Below, one piece after another: positions 11,736-22,661 of a stretch of 64,000 bases of DNA. The notes beneath the pieces were generated by a model. That model was not told where the DNA came from. It saw nothing but the letters and a program-made list of their open reading frames with translations, and ran no database searches. The DNA is from Steromphala cineraria (Eukaryota > Mollusca > Gastropoda > Trochida > Trochidae). The DNA lies in the NCBI GenBank assembly GCA_916613615.1, contig OU744735.1, positions 56,479,582 to 56,543,581 of the forward strand, read 5' to 3'. Numbering within the stretch: position 1 is the first letter of the stretch; every line of letters begins with the position of its first letter. The position numbers were made by a program, and so were the translations under genes.

Positions 11736-12282
11736 AAAGTCATCTCTGTTCTCTTGAAAATGCCCGATGCCCTACGGCTTGTTGACTCATACCGCGGGCA
11801 TCGGGCTTACCTTTAAATGATGCCCGCGGGGCATGCTTTATCCTACAAAACAACGCAGTCCTCAGTGTAGGTAAAATTAGACATCTTTTTTATGGATCTT
11901 CATCAAATTTTAAATTACAAGTATTGAAAATATGTATCATACGAATACCTTTACATCTATCACTAAAAATCGCTATATAACCCAAAACATTCCAAATTAT
12001 CATGTTCTTCCAGTAATCATGTTAAGTTTAAAAAAAATAAGAAATGTTATTGATGTTTTTGAATTCCGTTCATCCTTACATTCCTGTAACTGCATACATA
12101 TATTTGTGTAAGAGCTATTCTGCTTTTGAAGTTTTTGGGTCATATTCCAACGTTTTGGTTTCAGGATTTGGTGACAGTTTGGCGTAATTTGAAGTTTACA
12201 GTCAGGTATATATACTGCTGAAATGCTAGACAAATGCTTTTCCGACCTCAAACTAAACTTTTAATATACAGAGAAACTTTGT

Positions 12283-12483
12283 CAGTCTGATTAAAATCGA
12301 CCGTACTCCGAGGAATGAAGTATTAAACATATTGTCTCTATCGGGGCTCGAACCATTCGGGATATCCTCTCCGTCTCGGACTGTGAATGAGAGAAAAGCC
12401 GGGCTGGGTGTGGTTCGAACCCCACTAGAGATAATATTTTTAGACTTTTTTCCCTCGAATCACAGTCGATTTTAATCAGACTG
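12283..12483. mobile_element. 201-bp MITE, MULE-like, with 10-bp target duplication
   Basis: Terminal inverted repeats 'CAGTCTGATTAAAATCGAC' match at both ends. They are flanked by a perfect direct duplication 'gaaactttgt' (12273-12282 and 12484-12493). The TSD length is typical of Mutator-like elements. The same terminus, with one change, appears alone at about 39570 in VARS2 intron 10. Confidence 0.88.
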
Positions 12484-12499
12484 GAAACTTTGTTTACAA

Positions 12500-13925
12500 A
12501 TATCTACTTGCTCGACCAACACCTAACCTAGCATGTCGTGGTTTTCACTTTAATATCACAAGAAACGTCCCTTTACAGGCCAAATTACGAAAAACTTTGA
12601 AAAAATAGGTGCGGCATATTTTCTGCAACAGGTAATACCTGCTCTGAATACATAATACTGAACTTGTCTTATGCGACAATCGCAAGCGCATGAAGAGCGC
12701 AGGGGCCATCTCAATCATCAGTTTCCTTTTGTCTATCACAGATGGTTTTGTTCTAAATCTTAATTATCTTGATTGAGAACAACATTGAAATTCAGCTAGA
12801 CATCCGTTTACACGTTTTTGAATTTCCAAATAAAACTAAGTGTATAATCCCATGGGCACCCAACGAATTTCCAATATGTAAATGTACTGAGGATAATAAA
12901 GTGTTATTATTGTTATTGAATTAATTTTGTCTCCGAATTCTTTAGTGAGACTCTCAATGAAGGGTTGTTTGGAGTGAAAATCATATTTTTATATTAGATA
13001 ATTGTTTTACCATAAAGCGTTCTCGGTATTTTTTTGTTGGCCCTTTAACAGTCGTTGACCTCATTTGCATAAATCTAAAGACAGTATTAGATTTCTGTCG
13101 TTGGACTCGCCGGCAGTTTTCCCACAATCTTTACTCCTGTACAACCCTCTTTGAAGATATTCTACAATTACAAATATATTTTTTTCGACAGGTTGTCATA
13201 AGTAGATATTTCTACAAAATACCGTTTGATCCTCAGTCAAGTTTAAATAAACTCCAAAAAGTATTTTTCTAGTATTTCCGGCATTACATTAATAATAATA
13301 AATGTTCGCGGTTGATATACATGATAAAAGTGTAAAGACTTTATACGAAAAAAACTTACAACCCAAGGCATTGTGTTTCAAACTGCTCCAAATCGGATAC
13401 AGTGAAGGATCTCTATGAACTGTAATACAACATAATAAAACGAAGAGAAATGGAAAATTGAAACAGACAAGCCTGGAGTATCGTATGTATCAGTACTGAT
13501 ATTCTAAAAGAGAAAAACTAAACATACTTGTTACCGATCTTGAAGTACAGTGAACATCTTGTCTCAGGGGACGAATGTTACGGTATAACTGGAGTACATG
13601 GTCTAGTCATGACAAAAGTGTCATTAGTTATGTTTTTAATGAAGTGTCAACAAATTTGAGAATAAACCATGGAAATTCATGGACATTGCTCATTTTCATA
13701 TGCAAATATTATAGTCATGGACGTCGTAATCAACCTTGCGAGCACCGACCTCCTTGATTTGTCCGTGATACACGGGGCCTACATTTCACATAACGGTACG
13801 AGGCTTGTAACAGCAATGGCGTCGTGCTTGTTCATGCATTACAAAAACGTTATTTTATGCAGCATGAGTAATTGTTTTACGCTTCCCGCTTGGGTAATTT
13901 CAGCCATTATCGGCGTTATTTATGT
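12500..13925. other. No recognisable gene
   Basis: AT-rich sequence with only short ORFs, none with family resemblance. Confidence 0.5.
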
Positions 13926-13929
13926 TATG

Positions 13930-14069
13930 GATAACACACGCATACAAGGGTGTTATAGCAAACAGAGGCCTTTGCCCTAGGGACGACCCGAGTGCGCGTC
14001 AGCGCACGAGGGTCCTCCCGTAGGCAAAGGCCTCTGTTTGCTATAACACCCGAGGATGTGTGTGTTATC
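13930..14069. repeat. 140-bp palindromic fold-back element
   Basis: The arm starting 'gataacacac', with 'gggtgttatagcaaacagag' and 'gcctttgcc', is repeated inverted. The centre is GC-rich ('gagtgcgcgtcagcgcac'). Folded, it is a single long hairpin. Confidence 0.9.
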
Positions 14070-14154
14070 TATCTTATATACCGAAATAATCACTTATTTA
14101 ACTTAAAAGCGAAAAAAATCAACAAATTAATTTCATTAAATTTGAGGAGAGCAG

Positions 14155-14790
14155 AATAGACTTCAATAGTCAATAACCTTTTACTAACCAATCCCCTGTG
14201 GCCTAGTGGTACAGTCTTGGACTACAGCTTGAAAGGTTGAGGGTTCGAATCCCTAATGTTCAACTTTTTTACATTTTACATTTAGAAATTTTTCTTGAAC
14301 GCTATAGCTAGAGGATGAGGTTGTTGCAAATTTCATATATCGAAAATAAAATCACATTTCTAACATTTAAGGTGAACAGTGAAAATAAACTTTTAAAGTT
14401 TGAGGAGAGCAGAATAGATATCAACAGTCAATCCCTTCACACTTACCAATCCTTTGTGGTCTAGTGGTATAATCTTGGACTACGAAGTGAGTGTCTCTGT
14501 GTTCGAATCCCCCATTTTCTGCCACGAAATGTTTTATCTTGGACATTTTGCCAGAACGCTATAGCATAAGCATATTAAGGGCGTTATTAATTTTTGTTAC
14601 AGAGATACACCACATCTCTGACGTATAAAGTGTACAGTAGAGCGCAATTTAATATCATCAAGTTCTAGGAGAGCAGCAAAGACCTCACAAAACAATTCCT
14701 TCATATTCACCAATCCTTTGTGGTCTAATGGTATAAGTCTTGGGCTACAGAGCGAAGGGTTGCGGGTTCGAATCCCGCGGTTTCGCTTCT
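14155..14790 (+). repeat. Three tandem tRNA-like units (~245-bp period)
   Basis: Three units each contain 'gaggagagcag', then 'accaatcc', then a tRNA-like head 'tgtggtctagtggtata' (A box) and 'ggttcgaatccc' (B box). Heads start near 14191, 14447 and 14705. The third has a perfect 5-bp T-stem (gcggg/cccgc). Acceptor and anticodon stems do not pair properly, so I treat these as tRNA-derived repeats and not functional tRNA genes. The promoter boxes look intact, so pol III transcription is possible. Confidence 0.75.
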
Positions 14791-14867
14791 GAAAATTTTT
14801 GAGATCGATTTGAAATTATAAGGTGCGAAATGGAGGGCCTCATAATAAATAATAACCTCCTTGGATG

Positions 14868-14960
14868 TTATTATTTCGTATAAGGCCCTCCCAGCAGGGT
14901 ATTATACAGTGCAAGGCCCTCCCGGCGGGGTGTTATACAGTCTAAGGCCCTCTCAATTCC
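14868..14960 (+). repeat. Short tandem repeat, ~40-bp unit x3
   Basis: The motif 'aaggccctccc' followed by 'gcRgggtRttatacagt' recurs three times with small changes. No function is evident. Confidence 0.7.
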
Positions 14961-15099
14961 ATTCCGACGGATGTTCTCCCGAACAAAAACTCGCTTCAAA
15001 TAGTGTTAAATGGGCCTTGAGGTATATAAGCAGAGATAATGATTACTATCATATAAGCGTGCAAAAAGATCTGGAGGTTTTAGTATTGACAAGTTGAGC

Positions 15100-16117
15100 T
15101 GACTAACTAGGCTGATTTCAGACAAATTTGATTGTATACATAGAATTCATAATTGTTGCAACTTACAGGTATTTTACGGGCGCTTCGTTCAATTTTTGCA
15201 TTTTGGTTTTTTTGTAACAAGCCTACCAACAGCACACGGACTTGTAATATTTTGTAATATTGGCCCTGGCCTTGAATACTGAATAATACTGTCTGTCTCT
15301 CTGATTTCAATCCATATTGATAGGAAACCAACTGAAGGAACAAGTCCATTTTATCTCTGGAACACAAGCAATTTGAGTTTATTTTTTTGTAAAATTAAAT
15401 GTCCAGTAAAAAAAATAATACAAACAAGTTATATAATTATAATACTCCTTTTATTAACATTTAGCAATTCAATGTTCACAGCCATTTGAAACAAAAAGGA
15501 TGATTATGTATAAATGAAGTCTTGTTTACATAATGTGCAAAATTGACTGACAGGCTAAACGATATCATATCAATCATTTGATTCTATTACAAAATTATAT
15601 TGAAAAGCATTTTCTAATGTTACAAATGAAACCAATGTTTTATTTATATCCACGACGAAACATACAGAGGATGAAATTAACATCAAGTCAACATATGGAA
15701 TGTTTGCACAAAGACAGAATGGGACTATTTGAAAGAATCCATCACCTTATTCGAAGCTAATAATTTCATGGACTAGAGAACCACAAACTACACCCTACTT
15801 CATCTCCAAAGTTTATTTCTGACCAACCTAAAGATAAAAAAAAATCAAAGACACCTGAAAACAACTACCTGGTACATAAAATACATGGTTGCAATTTCTT
15901 AAATTAGACAATTTGAAAGGTATTTTCAAATAAACATTTTTTCAAAACAATGATTTGTTTATATAACAACTTCAGCTATTTTCACAAGTGTCAATACACT
16001 AATTTTTCAATTGGGATACTATCTTCTACGTTGATAACTAAGTCATATTTCTAGCATCTGTGACAATCTCTATATCCTGAACATATTACATTACCCAAGC
16101 ACCTGTTTGTAAAGCTA
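15100..16117. other. 3' flank / probable 3' UTR of the V-ATPase G gene
   Basis: AT-rich sequence downstream (minus strand) of the stop at 16118. It probably includes the 3' UTR, but no poly(A) site can be fixed from sequence alone. No other gene recognised. Confidence 0.4.
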
Positions 16118-16285
16118 TTACAACCTCAAGTTTGTGTGCAGTTCAGGGCTAATATCATACACAACATCAAGCAGACGCCTCATTGCGCTTTCTCTATTGC
16201 GTTTCACATTGTCGTTAAGTTCAGCGATCTTTTGGCGAGTGCTGGCTTCAATCTTCGCTTCCATGTCACCTCGTGACCCGAGAAC
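16118..16285 (-). CDS. ATP6V1G: ATP6V1G exon 3
   Basis: Acceptor 'gtttcag', 56 codons including TAA. It encodes the C-terminal helix and the conserved '[11 protein letters not shown]' tail. Confidence 0.95.
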   Translation of the reverse strand, partial: VLGSRGDMEAKIEASTRQKIAELNDNVKRNRESAMRRLLDVVYDISPELHTNLRL

Positions 16286-19200
16286 CTGAAACCGAAAGAT
16301 TTGATATTTGAGATTTTACTTCCTCTTCTTTCAGTTAATGAGAAATTTAGGAACAAATATTTGCAAAAAAGATTTCATCTTTTTATTCTCAAAATACATC
16401 AGTTGGGTAAATTCCTTTAATATATTTTTCCTCCTGTAAACATTTTACATATGCCTTGATGAGACTAGGAGCTGAATCATCAGCAACAATCACCGTAAGG
16501 TATCTTCAATATTTCAATGTGAGTATGCAGTATCAGTTACACTAGATGGAGATAATCTAATGAGAGAAACTAAGATGATCAAGTTTCATTCCGTAATTCC
16601 TCTATTAATTCGACATCTCCAACAATTCGAACATATACTAATATTCTGATGTCACAAATTCAAATCACATAAAAAAATTCAACCAACTGCCAAAAGTTCA
16701 TGTTCCTGTGATCCTGAAAATAATTGTTTAATTTGCAAAAATAAAATTTATATTTGCAATGTGTAACTTTGTCTGCTGCAGTAATCAACTAATGGTATAT
16801 TCATTATGATAACTATGAAATTTTCATGTGGTCATTTATTGAAACTATGTATTTATTATATATAATATAACTTCCTGATATCTATCTAATATTTCAAACA
16901 TAGTACCAAATGAGACACCAAAAGTTAAATTAGTTCAACCATGGACATTTTCAGAAAATCTTTTGAAAATTTTAGGGTCGATTTAATTGATAAATTACGG
17001 TAATGGATTAACACTTCTATGAGATTATCAACTGAATTAAGTCTTACCTTAGCTTCGTACTCTTTGTACTGCCTCTCCCGTTCTGCCTTGTACGCGTTGA
17101 TTTCAGCATCGGCCTCCTTCTTAGCCTGCTTCAGCCGTTGCGTCTTTCCTATCAAACAGAAATGTCAAATAGTAATCATAATTTCAATAAAATCAGTTCT
17201 CATTTTTTGCTAATATTACTTAGTACAATGATGATGTCATGTTATTTGCTACATAAACTTACTTTTCAATATCAAAATGATTATGAACTTGAATTAAAAA
17301 TCGCCTAATTGTCGCAGTGAAGTGTTTGGCTGACAGCTTTAATATTTTCTATAAGTCAGATTTATCAAACTGGTTGAAAATGGGATGCAGTGATTTCGTA
17401 GACCAGATCAATTTGTAGACGAATTAGTAACAACATTGATAATAAAACATAAAGTAGTATTCCTACATTTGTTTTTTTCTATCTCCTGAATAACAAATAA
17501 AACTAGATTAGCGTTTGCGGGATACCGCAAAAGCAGAGCAGCCCCGGAACTTGGGGTTTCGCCTTACCCTGTTCCGCCTTTTACAGGCCTCACCAAATTG
17601 GGAATTTTCACGTGACCTTGACCTTTGACACTCAAGGTCACACAATCAATGAACACATTTCATTGAGTATAACATCATTGTAATGAAATAAAGTGTTAAA
17701 AATTAAATTAATCCATTTTCTCCATATATGTTGACCTTGCTGTGACCTTGACCTTCGACATTTCGTACCCAAAACTTTATGAAATTTTTTTACTTCTCAA
17801 GAGATAATATATACAAAATCTAAACTTCATAGCACAAAATCTTTTCAAGTTATTGTGTTTACAAGGAATTGCAATAACTCATATCTCATGACCTTGACCT
17901 TTGACCTTCAAGGTCACACAATAATTGAACACTTTTTATGGAGTATAACAATCATGTATTGATTAAAAGTGATCATAGTTAAAATTAAGCATTTTCGCTA
18001 AACCATGCTTAAGTCATGACCTTGCTGTGACCTTGACCTTTGACGGATTGTAGCCGAAACCTTTTCAAAATTTTTTACTTTTCCAAGGATGATACAGGGA
18101 TTAGGAAGGGCAGGGGCCATGGGCCATTTGCACATTTGGTGAAAAAATGGCCCATTAAAAGTTTGAAGTTTAGTATTGATATAAGGGGAATGGCCCCTTT
18201 AAAATCCAGAAAAGTACTAAAATCCATGAAAATGGCCCATTGTCAAAAGTGTCCTTCCCAATCACTGACATTGATATATACCAAGTTAGAGCTTCATAGC
18301 ACAAAAACTTTTCAAGTTACCGTGTTTACAAAGAATTTTGCTGTGATTTTATAACTCGTGACCTTGACCTTTGAACTTGAAAGTGAACATGTCATAATGA
18401 TTCCCTGGAAGTATTAACATTTAGACATGTTCATGAGTTCTGAAAAGCTAAATGGGATAAAGTTATACCCAAATTTAGTGCATTTTGTAAAAACTCATAT
18501 CTCATGACCTTGACCTTTGACCTTCAAGGTCACACAATCATTGAACACTTTTTATTGAGTATAACAATCATGTATTGATTAAAAGTGTTCATAGTTAAAA
18601 TAAAGCATTTTCGCTAAAACATGCTTACGTCATGACCTTGCTGTGACCTTGACCTTTGACGGATTGTAGCCAAAACCTTTTCAAAGTTTTTTACTTTTCC
18701 AAGGATGATTTATACCAAGTTAGAGCTTCATAGCACAAAAACTTTTCAAGTTATCGCGTTTACAAGGAATTCTTAGAGTGAATGCATATCTCGTGACCTT
18801 GACCTTTGACCTTGAAAGTGAACGTGTCAAAATCGTTCCCCCGAGGTATGAGTAGTAAGGTATGAATAAGAGTTCTGGAAAGCTTAGTGGAAAAAAGTTA
18901 TAGCTAGTAGTATGAGTGCGGCGGCGGCGGCGATGGAAACTTCACAAAAACTGATAGCAGCCCCGTCCTTAGACGGGGCTGCTAATAATAATCAAGACAT
19001 GACGTACGTATCATACCCTTTTGATTTCTTCGACCCAATTTATAGTTTCCCTTGAATAGTCTGGTAGTCCATATTCCATTAGATATGATTAATTTGCGAT
19101 AATAATATTCAATGTTTTGTCTTCAAGTTGTGAAAAATTAAAGAAAGATATAAATTTATACATTTCAATAATTGTTGACTTTAATGACATAAAAGTATAG

Positions 19201-20851
19201 ATAACAAATAGCACGTTTTCATGTTGTCTCCCTACATTCAGGAAGTTTCTAATTAAGATAAACTGATTGTGTTGCATACCTAGCTGTAATTAGTTTAACA
19301 AAAACTTTGGATTGGTAATTGATTGAAAAAGATTTGCACCAATATGTCTTCAATTATCCAAGGGTAGCATGTTGTCTTAACAAATTAGTCCCCATGTAAT
19401 CCTCTGCAGGTAGGATATCATTGATTTAAAAATTAAATATTGTACTTTTCTTACATCAATAACCAATGGATATTTTTAAAAAGTAAATGAAATTATTCAA
19501 GTGAAAGTATGTTATATTTTACATCTGACTACTTACATTTACATTTTTAAAATATCAATCAAATTAGAAAATACAAACACTCTTATGATATACATTTATT
19601 GAGAATTCTTATAAAATATATCCATTAGGGGTGACTATTGACCATGTGGGACTATTGCGATAGCGATTGTCTATTGCAACCTACTATTGCGATAACGATA
19701 GACTATTGTGATCCACTATTGCGATAACTATTGCGATAGTGTTGGATCTTAAGAAAATCCAAAATTAGCTAGAATATTCATAATCTTTATTATATTCATG
19801 TAATTGCTAAAAGTAATATGCGGCAAAATCTGTGATAAAATCATGAATTAAACAGCTTTTCTCATTTTTCACTCTAGCAAATGACTTCCTCACTCTAATA
19901 TCACATCTGTCCTCATTCGAGAATGAATAATTTCAACTAACCGGCAGAAAAATGAGTAAATATTTCCAAATATAGCGGAACATTACACTTTCGATACTAT
20001 CGATAGTTAACCTTACTATTGCGATAGCGATAGTCTTTTTGTGTTTCCTATCGATAGTGTACTATTGCCAAGCTAACTATTGCGATATATCGATAGTTTG
20101 ATGTATTGTTACACCCCTAATATCCATATGATATGCATTTAGTTTGTTTAAATTAACAAATGTTTCTTTCAGTTACGGCTATGCACAAAGCCCATTATGA
20201 TATGTTAAATCTCATGTCTCACGCCCAATCAGTCTACGAACCCGTCTGGTCTACAAATTCACCTACAGCCTTGGAAATTATACTGATAAACTGCTTTCCA
20301 CATGTTCATAAACATCTCATTAAAATTGTTTTAATACATTTTCATCTTGTATGACAAAAATACCCTGATAAGAAACATGAACTAAACGAAGTGCACTATC
20401 ATTGGACATATTGCCACAAATATCCGGAACATACTGAAAAATTAATTCAGTATTCACCTTAGGCAATTTGTCCTTGAGTTGAATAATCAATCAAGAAAAC
20501 CTGTCACTTTCATAAATGATTATGTACTGGAAATGAACGATACACATCTAAAACATTCTGTGGTTTAAAGTAACTGAGATCACTACATGGATAAGTAAAA
20601 GGACGTATTGAAATCATTGACTACGAAAGTATCTCCACTTGTGACCGAACGAGGCCGGAACGAGGATTTTCAGCCATGTAACATATTGTTTCATATATAA
20701 CTTTACAGGGCATTTTTCAAAAAAAACCTTCAATCTTATGAAACAATTGAGTTTGATAAATGTTCTCACTTCCTCTGGCCTTTGTAACCTTCTCAGCAGC
20801 TCGTTTTTCGGCAGCTAGAAGCTGTTGGATTCCTTGCGTTTGACTCGCCAT
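16118..20851 (-). CDS. ATP6V1G: V-type proton ATPase subunit G (3 exons, 116 aa)
   Basis: Subunit G is part of the peripheral stalk of the V1 sector of the vacuolar H+-ATPase. It pairs with subunit E and helps hold V1 on the membrane during ATP-driven proton pumping into endomembrane compartments. Exons 20770-20851, 17048-17148 and 16118-16285 join in phase to 116 codons plus TAA; animal G subunits are about 118 aa. The N-terminus '[20 protein letters not shown]' is the family hallmark. Next come the basic helix '[14 protein letters not shown]', a charged coiled-coil stretch, and a C-terminus ending '[11 protein letters not shown]', matching the family's 'IRPEIHxNYR' end. The start ATG at 20849-20851 is the conserved one. 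Intron 1 (3.6 kb) holds two repeats. The gene is divergent from VARS2, with about 1.7 kb between start codons. Confidence 0.96.
17048..17148 (-). CDS. ATP6V1G: ATP6V1G exon 2
   Basis: Acceptor 'tttgatag' and donor 'gtaagact'. It encodes the basic '[20 protein letters not shown]' coiled-coil segment. Confidence 0.95.
17510..18985. mobile_element. Repeat rich in TGACCTTTGACC (nuclear-receptor half-sites)
   Basis: A region of about 1.5 kb in ATP6V1G intron 1 is bounded by 'gcagagcagccccgg' near 17533 and 'gcagccccgtcc' near 18958. It holds diverged tandem units with 'ccttgacctttgacctt', 'caaggtcacac', 'ttttcaagttat' and 'tagagcttcatagcac'. At least eight copies of 'gtgaccttgacctttgac' or close variants are visible, near 17612, 17743, 17889, 18028, 18358, 18503, 18642 and 18795. 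No ORF of transposase type is present. Confidence 0.8.
19626..20119. mobile_element. 494-bp hAT-type MITE with 8-bp TSD
   Basis: The ends are 'TAGGGGTG' and 'CACCCCTA', flanked by a perfect 8-bp duplication 'atatccat' (19618-19625 and 20120-20127). The interior repeats 'ctattgcgatagcgatag' and 'ctatcgatag', giving many internal inverted copies. TSD length and termini fit the hAT superfamily; there is no ORF. It lies in ATP6V1G intron 1. Confidence 0.93.
20770..20851 (-). CDS. ATP6V1G: ATP6V1G exon 1
   Basis: Conserved start ATG (20851 to 20849) and donor 'gtgagaac'. It encodes the first 27 residues, '[20 protein letters not shown]' onward. Confidence 0.95.
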
Positions 20852-21666
20852 GTTGTCCTTCGATGATGAATGATCATGTGATCACATTAGAGAGTCAGAA
20901 ACTCAGCACATCGCTGTGGGTCTCAAAGCGAATCCTATATGTTGCGTTTTAGCGAATGTTTTCGAGGTTTGCAATCGAAGAAGCATCTAAAATCGTTTCT
21001 CGTGACTATTTTTTCCAATCTGTTAAAGATTAAATTAACGATTATTTGAACCAAAACAATCTAAATAAATTTAGATCAAAAGGTTTTATATAAGATAAGA
21101 TAAGATAAGATAATGGCTTTATTATCCCAAAGGAAAATTTGTTTTACATATTATGCAGTGCTCCAGGAAATAAACAATAACAAAGATAAAAAAAGATGTA
21201 TACAACATTCACATCACATATTGTCACTCAATAACATAAAAACATAAATTGGCTACATTTTAATCTCCCATTCATGGTTGACACTTAAATTATTCAAAGA
21301 ATTTTCCATTAAAATTTAACGTATACTATTCGGTACAAATGATTTGCTAAACCTGTTTGTACTGCCTACGTCCAGACGGTAGTGAAGAGTTCTCCGAAAA
21401 CAAAGTGAGGGTTGAATCACTTAGAATTTTGTCAGTTTTGTTGGAAAGTTGCTGCTCATAATAACTGCTGATCGAGACTATCAATAGGAAGTCCAATAAT
21501 TTTTCAAGAGTGATATGAACCACAGGAAATTGAGAACAATCAATAATCAAGTACAAATACGGAAGATAAAATATATCCTCCCCATAAAGGATACTGTTTA
21601 CGGGGGGATATATTTTATCTACATAGGCTCAAGATTGTTTATATGAAGGATGTATGTTGTCTACAT

Positions 21667-21701
<35 letters not shown>

Positions 21702-22529
21702 ATATATATGTACATGATTATTGATTATTCTCAATATCCCGTGTTAATAAACTGCATGCACATTTTCTTGAAATGCAAACTTGCTTTTGAGAATGATCTT
21801 TGTACGTGGATTATTTCTTTGAAGCGTGAATCTAAATGAATTTAATTCAATGTTTCATATATATTATGTCCTACTGCATTAATATAATTGAATATTTCTT
21901 TTGCCGCTCTAATCGTTAATATTAGAATTAGCCAGGCTATGCCATTGACGAAAGGGGGACGGTCTTTTCGTAGAAGGATCCCGTTCGTAGGTTTTTTTTC
22001 GTAGGAGTGAAAAAAATATATTCGAATGAGTGATAATATTTCAGAGCCAAGTAATTGGTTATGATCTTCATTTATATCATGATTTACTTTCTATTGTTGA
22101 CTTTTATGACTGTAATGTAGGGGCAACGTAAGTCTGCTTGGCGTTTTCGAGTGAAGGTTATTCTCATAAGTCGTGAATCATGACATAGAATGATCAATAT
22201 ATCAATAAAAGCCATATATATATTGATATACAGAGCTAGACAGATAAAACTTTATACCTTTTGATGATTGTAATTTAGCTTTGTCTCTATTTTGCATAAA
22301 TTGTTCAATAAGTATAATTTTAGAGTTGTTATTTACATTTTTATTTATATAAGGTTTTATTCTAATATTGATTTAATTGCTCTTATAAACCTCGAAAGTA
22401 TGCATTATTAAAACAAATGTTGATATTGCTGTCGCGAAAACACAGCTAGCAATCTACGATGTACGGAGTTTAATATTATCCTTGCAACAACTTTAGGGTT
22501 CGCTCTACACTTGTAAACAGCATAATGCA
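20852..22529. other. Divergent intergenic region, ATP6V1G / VARS2
   Basis: This 1.7-kb gap should hold both promoters. Near 21097-21135 a (GATAA)n run followed by 'tggctttattatcccaaagg' looks like the 3' tail of a LINE. A (TA)n microsatellite lies at about 21667-21710. A palindromic 'ggatatattttatc' pair is near 21565-21620. No core promoter element can be assigned with confidence. Confidence 0.55.
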
Positions 22530-22661
22530 ATGCACAGAGTTTGCATTCCCAAGATGATGTCTTCTTGGTGCCGCATGAGATTTTGTTATCGAAAGTTCGG
22601 TTTTAAGTTTTATAAAACAAGCAAGGTTGAAACATTGACAGCCTTACTGCATAGTTCTACG
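22530..22661 (+). CDS. VARS2: VARS2 exon 1 (putative), mitochondrial presequence
   Basis: ATGs at 22530 and 22554/22557 share one frame, with an upstream in-frame TAG near 22495. From 22554 it encodes 36 residues starting '[20 protein letters not shown]', rich in Arg/Lys and aromatic residues and with a single acidic residue. This fits a matrix-targeting sequence. The donor 'gtaaaa' leaves phase 0, matching the acceptor of exon 2. Transcript support is needed; an alternative first exon is possible. Confidence 0.55.

Noticed and set aside
14705..14790. Functional tRNA gene
   Set aside because: T-arm and B box are good, but acceptor and anticodon stems do not pair; treated as tRNA-derived repeat.
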